Assembly: GCA_036417435.1 (NCBI GenBank)
Contig: CM070913.1
Span: 18,196,680-18,260,679, forward strand
Source: Inia geoffrensis
Lineage: Eukaryota; Chordata; Mammalia; Artiodactyla; Iniidae
DNA: 64,000 bases
Direction of reading: 5' to 3'
Shown here: positions 22,746-35,700 of the stretch, piece after piece
Layout: each line of letters opens with the position of its first letter
How positions within the stretch are numbered: the first letter of the stretch is position 1
Notes under the pieces: generated by a model
What the model saw: the letters and a program-made list of their open reading frames with translations, nothing else
What the model was told of the DNA's origin: nothing
The model's database searches: none
Program-made: the position numbers and the translations under genes

Positions 22746-22919
22746 ATCAAGAATGTCCTTCCCTTTTTATTTTTATTTTTCTTCATTTTCCTAATTGGTA
22801 CCTCAACCTTCTACACTCAAGTATTTCCTCTTCCTTGCAGGTTTCTGCAGTCTCCCTCTAACTAATTTACAAGTTTCCCTCTTCAGTGGTCCCCTGGCAT
22901 TCTGTACATACTGCTTTAA

Positions 22920-23065
22920 GTAATAACAGCTACCATTTCTTACCTTCTTCGCTATGTGACAAATATAGCAAAGTGCTTTAGATTCATAAACTTAATTCCC
23001 ATAGAAAGCTATTAAGATATTTCAGCTTACAGATGGGAAAAAAATGCCTGATGTTATATAATGTT
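22920..23065 (-). mobile_element. MIR SINE fragment
   Basis: Reverse-orientation MIR core: 'gtgacaaatatagcaaagtg', 'ctttagattcataaacttaa' and 'cagcttacagatgggaaaaa'. Confidence 0.65.
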
Positions 23066-23093
23066 TTGGACAACATGTTCTGTAGCCTGTGTT

Positions 23094-23446
23094 TGCTATG
23101 GACTGAATGTTTGGGTCCCCCCAGAGTTCATATGTTGAAAGCCCAGTGTGACGGTATTTGGAGGAGATGTCTCTGGGAGGTGACTAGGTCATGAAGGCAC
23201 AGTCCTCATACCTGGGATGAATGCCTTTGTAAAAGAGGCCCAAGTGGGCTCCCTTCCCGCTTCTGCCATGTGAGGACACAAAGAAGAGACATCTGTCCAT
23301 GAACTAGGAAGCAGGCTTCCTCCAGACACCGAATCAGTGTCTTTACCTTGGACTTCTAGCCTCAAGAACTACGAGAAATAAATTTGTTATTTATAAGTTA
23401 CCCAGTCTATGATATGTTTTTATAGCAGCCCAAACAGACTAAGATA
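23094..23446 (+). mobile_element. MLT1/MST-type solo LTR (ERVL-MaLR)
   Basis: Nearly complete MaLR LTR in forward orientation, from 'tgctatggactgaatgtttg' through 'aggtcatgaaggcacagtcc', 'gccatgtgaggacacaaaga', 'agacaccgaatcagtgtctt' and 'gagaaataaatttg' (poly(A) signal) to the terminal 'cccaaacagactaagata'. No internal region. Confidence 0.92.
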
Positions 23447-24424
23447 AAGTTCTACTTTCTTTTTTCCTTTAGAATACTTTGAGTGTGGGAAACATGCCTT
23501 ATATGATTTTGAATACCCAGGACCTGGGCAAAAATCAGCTTGTTTCCTGAACATTTGATAACTGAATGGACCATTTATTAAGAGATCTGTGACAGCACAG
23601 ATGTATATGAATATAATAAATATGCTTTTGACATTTTATGTTCTGTTCTGGAAAACACAGAGCATGAAAAACTGATACAATGACATATCCATTTCTGTCC
23701 CCACCATCCCCGCACCCCACTTTCCTGTGAGCTTATTAGTGCCATGAACCATGCCATATTCACCCTGGATTTCAAGTATCTAGCAAAGGTACTCAACGAA
23801 CAAACCCAAAAGTTAAGTGAATCATCAGAAATCAATGTTGACTTTCTCTCTCCATTTTATTATGCCACTAAATGCTCAAGACAGTAAGAAATCTTCATTA
23901 AGTCTCCAGTACAACATGCAGCACAGCAGAAATTGGAATTACTACTTAGCTAAGTTTATTGTAGTTCATCACCATCCACCACAGTTCATCTGGTCTTTCA
24001 GAGGCCATATAGGTGAATTGAACAGGGATATGATCTAAGCACCCCTCAATTATCCCAAGGCAAATAAAGTGACAATATTAGCACCTTTGCCCCAGTTAGG
24101 AAAAAGCAAGATAAGAGTTCCACTTCAAAAAATATCAAAAAATATATTTCCCATAATGTTATTTTTGTAGCATTTATTTATCTTTATTTCTTATACTGGC
24201 ATGCTATCAGGATGCTGATTTGTGAATTTATATCATACTTTGCCAAAAAGGTTATTAGCACTTTGATGGAGATTACACCTCATTATGAACTGTGCACACA
24301 TATGAATGCTGTAAAACTGTTACAGTATTTCTGAGATATTATAAATGTATACCGGAAAATGGGATTGTCTCTTCAAGCAGAATCTCTAAAAGGGATCCAA
24401 GTTAGAGACATTCTGAGCATCTCA
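23447..24424. other. No gene recognised; unique sequence
   Basis: No repeat, exon-like frame or RNA gene recognised; frames up to 85 codons here lack any known domain. Confidence 0.5.
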
Positions 24425-24433
24425 AAAATAATA

Positions 24434-24656
24434 GGGCTTCCCAGGTGGCACAGTGGTTGAGAGTCCGCCTGCCAATGCAGGGGACACAGGTTCGTACCCT
24501 GGTCCGGAAAGATCCCACATGCCGTGGAGCGGCTAGGCCTGTGAGCCATGGCCGCTGAGCTTGCGCGTCTGGAGCCTGTGCTCCGCAACGGGAGAGGCCA
24601 CAACAGTGAGAGGCCCACGTACCGCAAAAAAAAATAATAATAATAATAATAATAAT
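24434..24656 (+). mobile_element. CHR-2-type tRNA-derived SINE
   Basis: Short-form SINE: 'gggcttcccaggtggcacag' head, B-box 'ggttcgtaccc', 'gagccatggccgctgagc' middle and 'gcaacgggagaggccac' end, with an A-run plus (AAT)n tail. The target-site repeat is probably AT-rich (aaaataata) and merges with the tail. Confidence 0.93.
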
Positions 24657-25470
24657 GTTAATTGGGATCTGGGTATTGTGTACTAAGCAACTTTTAAGAA
24701 CCCCGAGGGTGGCAGAGTTGGAAGGCAGAACTAATAGCCCTTGAAGAAATAAAAAAAACAAACGCACTTTCTGAGAAAAGAGGCCCTGGTTATTGATTTA
24801 CAGTTAACAGAATTTTTTTTACTTTATTCCAAAGGAGACCAAAAGGGTAACAAATACAGAGAAGGACTTTGTTCCCAGAATAATGCTGGTGAAACCATCC
24901 GATAGATGTGATTAGGCCTGAAGTCCAGCATTTAGAAAGGTTGGAAGTTTGACACTGAGGAGGCCTTGTGTATTATCACCTTGAAGGTGCAAGATTACAA
25001 AGGAGCACATTCAAAGGCAGTTCAGCAGACAAAAATGGCTGTAACCTCAAAGGTCTGCAAATTGGTCCTAAGAAGTATCTATCAGTCAGTTGAAACAACC
25101 TAAATTGAGGAAGGGAGGCTTGATTGACATTTGATGGCTTTTTTCCTTTAATCTTTCCTTACAGGGAAAGGTCCTTTCCTTTCCTTCTTGTCTCTGCTCT
25201 TTTTCTCCGGTTCTTTATTTTTCTCTGCCTCTCTCCCATTTTGCCTTCTCTCTCTCCCTTCTTTTCAATTCACCATCCTTTTTCCAATCTGCGTCCTCTT
25301 ATTTGAATTGTCACAAGGTACAACTTTAAAGATTTAAAAAAAAAAATTGACAATGAAATAAATTATACATAAGTATAAATAAAATAGATTTGTAATAAAA
25401 TGGAGATTTGTAAATAACCAAAGTTGCATTCATTTAAAAGGTTTCACTCTTCATTTCAAAGGCAGGTGAT
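24657..25470. other. No gene recognised; includes a pyrimidine-rich tract
   Basis: Single-copy sequence. The interval 25130-25290 is strongly C/T-rich on the plus strand; nothing else was recognised. Confidence 0.5.
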
Positions 25471-25473
25471 GAG

Positions 25474-25806
25474 GGACTTTCCTGGTGGCACAGTGGTTAA
25501 GAATCCGCCTGCCAATGCAGGGGACACAGGTTCGATCCCTGGCCCAGGAAGGTCCCACATGCCGCAGAGCAACTAAGCCCATGTGCCACAACTACTGAGC
25601 CTGCGCTCTGTAGCCCACGAGCCACAACTAGTGAAGCCCACGTGCTTAGAGCCCGTGCTCCGCAACAAGAGAAGCCACCACAGTGAGAAGAGCGCGCACT
25701 GCAACAAAGAGTAGCCCCCGCTCACCACAACTAGAGAAAGCCCGTGCACAGCAACAAAGACCTAATGCAGCCAAAAAAATTTTTAAATAATAAATAAATA
25801 AATAAA
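25474..25806 (+). mobile_element. CHR-1-type tRNA-derived SINE
   Basis: Full long-form SINE from 'ggactttcctggtggcacag' through repeated 'ccacaact' units to 'cctaatgcagcc' and an aaataaataaataaata tail. Target-site duplication is not clear. Confidence 0.92.
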
Positions 25807-26880
25807 CAGCTGGTGAAACTAATGTATATTTTCCTACCACTCTAAAAAAATCTACAGCAATTTGCAAGTTAAAAAAATCTTATCTACTTCAATTAAGATT
25901 TGAAACCTCATTTTTTTTACAGATCTAAGAAAATTGATTTTTCTGCTTGCAGACCTTCAAGGGAAATTGCCCTGAATTATCCTGTGTTTTAGTATATGTT
26001 ATATAACAAAAATGATCATTAATCAACACTGATTTCTTTCTTTGCTCTTTACTTCCAACATGATTTGTACAATTTTTGAGTTTGCATTTTCTTCTTCAAT
26101 ACAGGGAGTTGGGTCTTGAGTTATTAATCAATATTTTAAGTCTATTTAAAACATATTAAGTTGAGCTCTTAGAGAATTAGTTCAAATTCAACTTACAGAT
26201 AGGTGTTGATTAGACTGAAGAACTAAAAAATGACATAAAATATGTGTAACAGTTGGCTTACAATATTTCATGCAATAGGTAAATTTTAAGACCTAATTAT
26301 CATTCTTTATATATTTATGTTTCGTCAATGAACTTGTAGAGTCACTATCGTAGAGTTACTATTTATTGAACAATTTAACAGGCACATACAGGAACTTTCC
26401 GCTACTTATGCCTGCTCCAGACTCCATAAGGTATTCTGAAGTGACGGCAATCCTGAAAATACCCAATTCTAGCCCCAAATCTGGAGAAAAGAAAACTATA
26501 CACTTTCTATATCTTTTTTTCCCTTCAGCCTGCGGAAAAGTGTAAATGGTGATGAGGGAGGAAAGTGAGAATATCAGAAAGTAAACAACGGGGTGATTTT
26601 CTCTGAAGGAAACAACAGCATCAGTAACATATGCTGTATAAGAGGCACACCTATCATGGAAATGGACACACTCCACACTAGGAAGTGTGAATTCTTGTAT
26701 CCAAAATTTTTTAAAATATCAGAAAAGAGCATCACTAGAGCTCCTAAAACACACACAAAAATGAAAACAAGTGGCACAGCAATTATGAAAACACACCAAA
26801 ACAATAAGAAAAAACCAAGAGATTTTAAAAACCAAACAACTAGTAGAAAACTGAAAGATATGCAAGACTGACCCCCAAAA
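25807..26880. other. No gene recognised; unique AT-rich sequence
   Basis: Overlapping frames of 92-105 codons on both strands (about 26360-26870) have no recognisable domain and overlap each other, as expected for low-GC noncoding DNA. Confidence 0.45.
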
Positions 26881-26889
26881 AAGAAAGGA

Positions 26890-27660
26890 ATGAAAAAACA
26901 TTTGGAAACTTGGTTTCCTTAAGATAGACCATTCAACAAATGGAAAAGAATGTGTATATATTTGAGGACATGATACAAGAAAATTTATCTGAAATAAATA
27001 AAAGAGATTTTCTTCCTTCTCCTAATCTTTGCAGATAAAAAGAGGACATTGTGACCTATAAAATTCAGTACAAAATGTTCGATGCTAACATGTGTCCTAC
27101 TTGCACTGCCAAACTTTAAAGAGGAACAAAACATGCCTTACTCTTTTAGGCAAAAATATCAAACCTATAAGAGGAAAAAAATCTTCTCCCTTCTTGGGGA
27201 GACCACTTTTCTAAACACTAACTGTTGAAGACAATGGAAAAATCTCCACAAAGTTAGAGGGGGAGGAGGAGAGGAAAGGAAGAAATAGCGATCCAGTGTT
27301 ATATCCAGGCAAGACATGATTTAAGAAATTTAACAGCATGAAAAATAACTAAGAATAAATACTATCCTTATATCCTCCTTGAGGAAGGGAGGTGAGGGTG
27401 TGACAACTACTGGGTCAAATCAGTAAAGAATTCAGCGTGGGAGCAGCTGTGGCAAAAGCACTGATAGTCAGTAATGAGTCCATTTAAATAGTATATGCTA
27501 AAAAACTCTAGGAATTATGGTTCAGGAGCAGTAAAGCTCATATATCTGTACAATGTAAAATATTGATAGAACTACTAAAAAGAGGGGTGGGGGAAGAGGA
27601 AATGGGAAAGTATGTAAATGTTAATGACCTGTTTATCAGAGCAGGAAAAAGTTAAAACTC
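26890..27660 (+). mobile_element. Possible old L1/HAL1-type LINE remnant
   Basis: A-rich sequence with the phrases 'gttgaagacaatggaaaaat' and 'ccagtgttatatccaggcaa', which resemble a recurrent segment of old L1M/HAL1 elements. No frame is preserved and ends are uncertain; it may be unique DNA. Confidence 0.3.
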
Positions 27661-27806
27661 TCTAAAAATGAAATATATGTGAAAATATTGTCACTACCTC
27701 TCAAGTTCCTCATACATTTTTTCTTAACCTTAAAAGGATCTTTCAAGAAATAATAAAATTAAGAAATAATAATCTTTTAAGAAATGATGATTAAGAAATA
27801 CTTATT

Positions 27807-28021
27807 GGGCTTCCCTGGTGGCGCAGTGGTTGCGAGTCCGCCTGCCGATGCAGGGGACACAGGTTCGTGCCCCGGTCTGGGAAGATCCTACATGCCGCGG
27901 AGCGGCTGGGCCCGTGAGCCATGGCCGCTGAGCCTGCACGTCTGGAGCCTGTGCTCCGCAACGGAAAAGGCCACAGCAGTGAGGCCCGCATACCGCAAAA
28001 AAAAAAAAAAAAAAAAAAAAA
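27807..28021 (+). mobile_element. CHR-2-type tRNA-derived SINE, young
   Basis: Full short-form SINE ('gggcttccctggtggcgcag' to 'accgc' plus a long A-run). Identical 14-bp duplications (aagaaatacttatt) at 27793-27806 and 28022-28035 indicate a recent insertion. Confidence 0.97.
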
Positions 28022-28035
28022 AAGAAATACTTATT

Positions 28036-28890
28036 AAATTTAATCATTTCTTTAGCTTTACATAGGCCTTTTTCATTGTGTTAAATTTGGGTAAAAATAA
28101 ATGTAACATTTTATTTAAGAATAGTGTCTTTAACATAATACCATTATTTGTGAAAGCATTTTTATCCACTCATCTATCCCTGTGACCACTTCTCTGCGTA
28201 AATCTCCGGAGAAAGATATCTATGTTGATATACAAGTGATAAAACATGAACAACATTTCTATCTGGGTGGTGAAATTTGAGGGAGTACTTTGTAAGTTTT
28301 TACCTTTGTGCTTTCCTGCACACATACACAGCCAAGTATTCTGCAACATGGGAAGCCCACGTAAAAAGTTCTAAAATGCAAGGATTTAAATGATGTTTAG
28401 TCCATGCATCCTCATGAAATAATTGTTGGGGGAGTTTTACTAAGTGACTAAGAGTAAAGCAAACAAATAGGGGAAGAGAGGCTCTAAATAATTGCTGCAA
28501 AATGGCTCACAAAACTAAATGGGAAGGTCAAAAACTCAAAAAAAAAACTGAAAGGAGAAAACATTTGTATTAACTTTTTACAGAATGTAAAATAAACGAA
28601 TCTATAACCATGCATTGTATTTATGAAGGTCAAGAATTTGGTGGTGCAGAGATGGGAGAAAGTAGAAGTGAAAATGTGTAGAACACACTTCATCTTAACC
28701 AGGTAAATATAGCTATGAATATACAGAAAATGGTTCAATAATTCATCTTGATTTTACAATTAGAGAAAATAATACAAAATAAAGTTTTGAAATTTTCTGA
28801 TTTATCACTAACAATTTAAACTGGCATGAAAGTGTAAATTGGGAGTCAATCCAGAATTATCCAAGCAATAGAATTATACTAAAAGGTTTT
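28036..28890. other. No gene recognised; unique AT-rich sequence
   Basis: No repeat family or exon-like frame recognised. Confidence 0.5.
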
Positions 28891-28899
28891 TTTTTCTAA

Positions 28900-29796
28900 C
28901 TAAAAATAGAGTTGCCATATGATCCAGCAATCCCACTCTTGGGCATATATCCAAACAAAACAATAATTCAAAAAGATACATGCACCCCTAAGTTCATAGC
29001 AGCACTATTCACAACAGCCAAGACAAGGAAACAACTTAAATGTCCATCAAGAGATGAATGGATAAAGATGGGCTTCCCTGGTGGCACAGTGGTTGAGAGT
29101 CCGCCTGCCGATGCAGGGGACACGGGTTCGTGCCCCGGTCTGGGAAGATCCCACATGCCACGGAGCGGCTGGGCCCATGAGCCATGGCCACTGAGCCTGC
29201 ACTTCCGGAGCCTGTGCTCCGCAACGGGAAAGGCCACAACAGCGAGAGGCCCGCGTACCACACACAAAAAGAAAAAAAAAAACAAGAGATGAATGGATAA
29301 AGAAGATGTGGTACATATATACAATGGAGTACTACTCAGCCATAAAAAAGAATGAAATAATGACATTTGAAGCAACATGGATAGACCTAGAGATTATCAT
29401 ACTAAGTCAAGTAAGTCAGAAAGAGAAAGACAAATATCATGATATCACTTATATGTAGAATCTAAAATATGACACAAGTGAACTTATCTACGAAACAGAA
29501 ACAGACTCACAGACATAGAGAACAGGCGTGGTTGCCAAGGGGGAGGGTGTTGGGAGAGGGATGGAGTGGAAGTTTGGGATTGGCAGATGCAAACTACTAC
29601 ATATAGAATGGATAAACAACAAGGTCCTACTGTGTAGCACAGGGAACTATATTCAATATCCTGTGGATAAACCACAATGGAAAAGAATATTAAAAAGAAT
29701 GTATATATATGTATAAATGAATCACTTTGTTGTACAACATAAATTAACACAACATTGTAAATCAACTATACTTCAATAAAAACTAAAAATTAAAAA
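28900..29796 (+). mobile_element. L1 3' end (ORF2 C-terminus and 3' UTR) split by a SINE
   Basis: Begins in the ORF2 C-terminal coding part ([28 protein letters not shown] reads in frame at 28912, in pieces under 20 residues), is interrupted at 29069-29282, then continues with 'gatgtggtacatatatacaa', the 'actgtgtagcacagggaact' landmark, 'cattgtaaatcaactatact', AATAAA and an A-rich tail. This is a different, probably older 3'-UTR type than the copies at 21.4, 30.2 and 41 kb. Confidence 0.92.
29069..29282 (+). mobile_element. CHR-2-type tRNA-derived SINE, young
   Basis: Complete short-form SINE with an A-rich tail, inserted into the L1. A perfect 21-bp target-site duplication, beginning caagagatgaatgg, lies at 29048-29068 and 29283-29303. 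The perfect long duplication makes this one of the youngest inserts here. Confidence 0.98.
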
Positions 29797-30176
29797 AAGG
29801 ATTTTTAAGTGATTCTTCATTTTTTAATTATGCCATTATTTATTATTAAAGAATGCTTTGCTCTCAGGTGTGACACATGAGGATGATGTTATCTGACAGG
29901 TTGCATATAACTAGCTGCTAATGTCAATAGCAGCCTGATTCATGAGCTATTCAGGGTTGAAAATAATAGATGGGTCTTTCAGCCACATTTAAAATTTTAA
30001 TAGTCTCATAAAGTCCGTGCTACAAACATCACTTACAAGTAGAACATATTTCAGATATACAGTCAGAAAAGGAAATTGAAAGAAAAAGTCATCACAAACA
30101 AGTACGTATCAGTGATGGATCTTTACAAATGAGCAATTACGTCTACATCTGCTTCATTTTCTCAGGATGTTGTCCT

Positions 30177-30491
30177 AAAGAGAAAGGACTTGAGGGCATG
30201 GGATGGGGGAAGGGTAAGCTAGGATGAAGTGAGAGAATGGCATGGACATATATACACTACCAAATGTAAAATAGATAGCTAGTGGGAAGCAGCCACATAG
30301 CACAGGGAGACCAGTTTGGTGCTTTGTGACCACCTAGAGGGGTGGGATAGGGAGGGTGGGAGGGAGATGCAAGAGGGAGGGGATATGGGGATATATGTAT
30401 ATGTATAGCTGATTCACTTTGCTATAAAGCAGAAACTAACACACCATTGTAAAGCAATTACACTCCAATAAAGATGTTAAAAAAAAAAAAA
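30177..30491 (+). mobile_element. 5'-truncated cetacean L1, 3' UTR only
   Basis: Starts at 'aaggacttgagggcatggga' and ends at AATAAA plus poly(A), with the G-rich 'ggtgggatagggagggtggg' motif. Near-identical 11-bp duplications (gatgttgtcct at 30166-30176, gatgctgtcct at 30492-30502). Confidence 0.94.
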
Positions 30492-30502
30492 GATGCTGTC
30501 CT

Positions 30503-31565
30503 GAAAACTCTTGATAAATGATTTTGCAACCTATCTGTAGAAAAAAATAGAATTATCAGTAAATAAAAGGGCAATATATTAATATTAATGAAACTTTGTG
30601 CCATTTTAAAAGAAACCAGTAGGCTTTTTACCTTGTAATTTTTCTTGAAAAAAATCAGTAAGTAAAATCTATTTGTTGCCTGAAACATGTAAGGATTTAT
30701 ATAATTATTTTCCATTTCATGTAAACTCAGATATTTTTAGTTGACACCAAAGGAGGGTATATTCATATTCTGTAATGGATAACTATGATATGTGCAATAA
30801 TTTGATTGAACAAGCATGATCATGGAATAAATGATAATGCAACTTTGTTTTCATCTGTCATTGTCTCTTAAAATTAATTTCATGAAGGTAGATTTTTCCT
30901 GCTATCGACACGAAATTCAGGGCAAGGTCCAGGAATTCATTACTTTTAAATAAGAAAAGTGATACATTTGCTTCTACTCACAAGAGTTCAGTAATTTTTA
31001 TGTTCAGTATAGTGCAATAATCAAAATATTCAAAATTCATTTAAGTGACGGTATCTGTCTCTCCTCTGATTTAGGTCTGCTGTAGCAGTAAATGTAAATA
31101 AGGAGGACGTGGTCGGGTTATCCTTTTTCTTTCACCTGGCATTTTTACAATCAATTTTTACTCTCTTCTTCCCCATTTGCTATTGCATTTTCTACTACCT
31201 GCAGGATGAGAGGAGGCAAGAGAAGGAAAAAAGCAAAAAGTTCTTACTTGCAGATATGGCTGTGAAACGAAGCAAGTCAATTTCAGTCTTTGTTAGTGTT
31301 TAAAGCAGTCTAACATGGCACTCTTTTAGGGTTTTCCCCCCCTTCCTGCTTTACTATAGTTCGTTTATATCCAGTTCCTCTGTTGCAGGAAAATGCACAT
31401 TTCTGACTGATGAATTTTGCCTCTTTCATGAACCATGTTAACACTCTACCTGTATAGATAAATTTTATAAATGGAGGAAAATACTTTTTGGATTTTCTAC
31501 ATGGTGGCGTTGAAAAATCTTCACTTTATTTAAACACATCTACTTTCCTAATGTAGCAGAATCAT
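30503..31565. other. No gene recognised; unique AT-rich sequence
   Basis: Frames of up to 85 codons show no recognisable domain. No repeat was identified. Confidence 0.5.
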
Positions 31566-31577
31566 CAGAAGCATGAT

Positions 31578-31873
31578 TTTTTAAATAAATTTATTTATTT
31601 ATTTATTTTTGGCTGCATTGGGTCTTTGCTGCTGCACTTGGGCTTTCTCTAGTTGCAACGAGCAGGGGTTACTCTTCATTGCGGTTCGGGGGCATCTCAT
31701 TGTGGTGGCTTGTCTTGTTGTAGAGCACGGGCTCCAGGCACACGGGCTAAGTAGTTGTGGCGCATGGGCTTAGCGGCTCCGCAGCATGTGAGATCTTCCC
31801 GGACCTGGGATGGAACCGGTGTCCCCTGCCTTGGCAGGCGGATTCTTAACCACTGCGCCACCAGGGAAGTCCC
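31578..31873 (-). mobile_element. CHR-1-type tRNA-derived SINE
   Basis: Reverse-orientation long-form SINE with a tttatttatttattt tail at the left and head ('ccaccagggaagtcc') at the right. Identical 12-bp duplications (cagaagcatgat) at 31566-31577 and 31874-31885. Confidence 0.96.
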
Positions 31874-31885
31874 CAGAAGCATGAT

Positions 31886-32394
31886 ATATTATCTCAGGTT
31901 TCTTTTCATTTATAGCCTTCAGAAAACATGATATTGAATTGTCTATGACTAATGATCTAAATTAAAGGGGCAGAATAAAATGTGCTGACAATGAGCTTTT
32001 TTCCTGCAAAACTGACTTGTCCCATTTACTTTATAAGAAATAGTTACTCTTCCTGTGAATCCCCAAGAGAATGAAGACGTCAGAACTTAGTCTTGTGCTC
32101 TTTAAGTTGACTTCAAGAGCGGGAACTCGCTTACTAGCTTCCAGTTTTTAAAGTCATATTCTGATAGAAGCTTACTTATGCTAAGAAACACATGTAATTC
32201 TCCATCTATTTATTCCAGCTTCTGAGTAACAAGATTATTATCATTAGTAATAATGTTGACATTCATCATACTGTGTAAATGTAGCTGGAGTTTGGTCTTC
32301 GGCATGAATTATAAATACATCCTCATAATGGTGATAAAACTAATTAGTCAAATTCTTAAAACTCAAAAATAAGAAATCAAACAACCTCATGAAA
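31886..32394. other. No gene recognised; unique AT-rich sequence
   Basis: No repeat or informative frame recognised before the L1 fragment at about 32395. Confidence 0.5.
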
Positions 32395-32697
32395 AAGTGA
32401 GTCAAAACCCTTAACAAGACACCTCACCAAAGAAGATACACAGATGGCAGACGGCAAATAAGTACATGAAAAAATGCTCCACATCGTATGTCATCAGGGA
32501 ACTGAAAATTAAAACAATATCACTGTGTACCTCTGAGAATGACCAAAATCTAGAACACTGACAACACCAAATGGTGAAAAGGTTGTGGAACAATAGGAAC
32601 TCTCATGCATTGCTGGTGGAAATACAAAATGGTACAGCTACTTTGGAAAACAGTTTAGTTGTTTTCTATAAAACTGAACATACCCAACATACAATCC
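32395..32697 (+). mobile_element. Old L1 ORF2 3' fragment (left part of a split L1)
   Basis: Follows L1 ORF2 near its C-terminus: 'acctcaccaaagaagataca', 'gcattgctggtggaaataca', 'catacaatccaccaatc'. It stops abruptly where the minus-strand L1 begins. A short matching 3'-end piece appears beyond that L1 at about 39279-39335 (below), so the two are likely parts of one older element. Confidence 0.8.
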
Positions 32698-32704
32698 ACC
32701 AATC

Positions 32705-35700
32705 TTCCACATCCTGGCTATTGTAAAGAGTGCTGCAGTGAACATTGTGGTACATGACTCTTTTTGAATTATGGTTTTCTCAGGGTATATGCCCACTAGT
32801 GGGATTACTGGGTTATATGGTAGCTCTATTTTTAGTTTTTTAAGGAATGTCCATACTGTTCTCCATAGTGGCTGTATCAGTGTATGTTCCCACCAACAGG
32901 GCAAGAGGGTTCCCTTTTCTCCACACCCTCTCCAGCATTTGTTGTTTGTAGATTTTTTGATGATGGCCATTCTGACCTGTGTGAGGTGATACCTCATTGT
33001 AGCTTTGATTTTCATTTCTCTCATGATTAGTGATGTTGCGCATCCTTTCATGTGTTTGTTGGCAATCTGTATATCTTCTTTGGAGAAATGTCTATTTTAG
33101 GTCTTTTGCCCATTTTTGGATTGGGTTGTGTTTTTTTGATATTGAGCTGCATGAGCTGCTTGTGTATTTCGGAGGTTAATCCTTTGCAGTTGCTTTGTTT
33201 GTGAATATTTTCTCCCATTCTGAGGGCTGTCTTTTCGTCTTGTTTATGGTTCCCTTTGCTGTGCAAAACTTTGAAGTTTCATTAGGTCCCATTTGTGTAT
33301 TTCTGTTTTTATTTCCATTTCTCTAGGAGGTGGGTCAAAAAGGATCTTGCCGTGATTTATGTCGTAGACTGTTCTGCCTAAGTTTTCCTCTAAGAGTTTT
33401 ATAGTGTCTGGCCTTAAATTTAGGCCTTTAATCCATTTTGAGTTCATTTTTGTGTATGGTGTTAGGAGGTGTTCTAATTTCATTCTTTTACATGTAGCTG
33501 TTCAGTTTTCCCAGCACCACTTATTGAAGAGGCTGTCTTTTCTCCACTGTATATTCTTGCCTCCTTTATCAAAAATGAGGTGACCATATGTGTGTGGGTT
33601 TACCTCTGGGCTTTCTATCCTGTTCCATTGATCTATATTTCTGCTTTTGTGCCAGTATTATGCTGTCTTGATTACCTTAGGTTTGTAGTATAGTCTGAAG
33701 TCAGGGAACCTGATTCTTCCAGCTCTGTTTTTCTTTCTCAAGATTGCGGTGGTTATTCAGGGTCTTTTGTGTTTCCGTACAAATTGTGAAACTTTTTGTT
33801 CTAGTTCTGGGAAAAATGCAATTAGTAACTTGATAGGGATTGCATTGAATCTGTAGATTGCTTTGGGTAGTGTAGTCATTTTCACAATGTTGATTCTTCC
33901 AATCCAAGAACATGGTACATCTCTCCATCTGTTTGTATTGTCTCTAATTTCTTTCGTCAGTGTCTTATAGTTTTCTGCATACAGATGTTTTGTCTCATTA
34001 GGTAGGTTTATTCCTAGGTATTTTATTCTTTTTGTTGCAGTGGTAAATGGGAGTGTTTCCTTAATTTCTCTTTCGGACTTTTCTTCATTAATGTATAGGA
34101 ATACAAGAGATTTCTGTGCATTAATTTTGTATCCAGCAACTTTACCAAACTCATTGATTAGCTCTACTAGTTTTCTAGTACCATCATTAGGATCCTCTAT
34201 GTGTAGTATCATGTCATCTGCAAACAATGCCAGTGTTACTTCTTCTTTTCCCATTTGGATGCCTTTTATTTCTTTTTCTTCTCTGATTGCTGTGGCTAAA
34301 ACTTCCAAAACTATGTTGAGTAACAGCCGTGAGAGTGGGCAACCATGTCTTGTTCCTGATCTTAGAGGGAATGGTTTCAGTTTTTCACCATTGAAAACAA
34401 TGTTGGCTGTGGTTTCATTATATATGATCCTTATTATGTTGAGATAGGTTCCCTCTGTGCCTACTTTCTGGAGAGTTATTATCATAAATGGGTGTTGAAT
34501 TTTGTTGAAAGATTTTTCGGCATCTATGGAGATGATCATATGGTTTTTCTCCTTCAATTTGCTAATATGGTGCATCATATTGATTGATTTTTGTATATTG
34601 AAGATTGCTTGCATTCCTGGGATAAACCCCACTTGATCATGGTGTATGATCCTTTCAATGTGCTGTTGGATTCTGTTTGCTAGTAGTTTGTTGAGGATTT
34701 TTGCATCTATGTTCATCACTGACATTGGCTTCTAGTTTTCTTTCTTTGTGACATCTTTGTCTGGTTTCGGTATCAGGGTGATGGTGGTCTTGTAGAATGA
34801 GTTTGGGAGTTTTCCTCCCTCTGCTATATTTTGGAAAAATTTGAGAAGGATAGGTGTTAGCTCTTCCCTAAATATTTTATAGAAATCGCCTGTGAAGCCA
34901 TCTGGTCCTGGGCTTTTGTTTGTTGGAAGATTTTTAATCACAGTTTCAATTTCAGTGCTTCTGATTGTTCTGTTCATATTTTCTATTTCTTCCTGGTTCC
35001 GTCTTGGAAGGTTCTGCTTTTCTAAGCATTTGTCCATTTTTTCCAGGTTGTCCATTTTATTGGCATATAGTTTCTTGTAGTAATTTCTCATGATCCTTTG
35101 TATTTCTTCAGTGTCACTTGTTACTTCTCCATTTTCATGTCTAATTCTGTTGATTTCAGTCTTCTCCCTTTTTTTCTTGATGAGTCTGGCTAATGGTTTA
35201 TCAATTATGTTTATATTCTCAAAGAACCAGCTTTTAGTTTTATTGATCTTTGTTATTGTTTCCTTCATCTCTTTTTCATTTATTTCTGATCTGATCTTTA
35301 TGATTTCTTCCTACTGCTAACTTTGTGGGTTTTTTGTTCTTCTTTCTCTAATTGCTTTAGGTGTAAGGTTAGGTTATTAATTTGAGATGTTCCTTGTTTC
35401 TTGAGGTAGGATTGTATTGCTATAAACTTCTTTGAACTGCTTTTCCTGCATCCCATAGGTTTTGGGTTGTTGTGTTTTCACTGTCATTTCTTTCTAGGTA
35501 TTTTTTAATTTCTTCAGTGATCTCTTGACTATTTAGTAGTGTATTGATTAGCCTCCATGTGTTTGTGTTTTTTTCCTGTAATTGATATCAAGTCTCATAG
35601 CGTTGTGGTTGGAAAAGTTACTTGATACCATTTCAATTTTCTTAAATTTACCAAGGCTTGATTTGTGACCCAAGATATGATCTATCTTGGAGAATGTTCC

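Noticed and set aside
26359..26871. Overlapping frames of 92-105 codons on both strands
   Set aside because: They overlap each other on opposite strands in AT-rich DNA and show no domain.
27784..28065. Small Gly/Ala/Arg-rich open frames, repeated at each SINE
   Set aside because: The same frames recur at every CHR-2-type SINE; they are shadows of the SINE sequence.
29069..29150. tRNA-like sequence with A-box and B-box
   Set aside because: It is the tRNA-derived head of a SINE, without an intact cloverleaf; the same holds for the other SINE copies.
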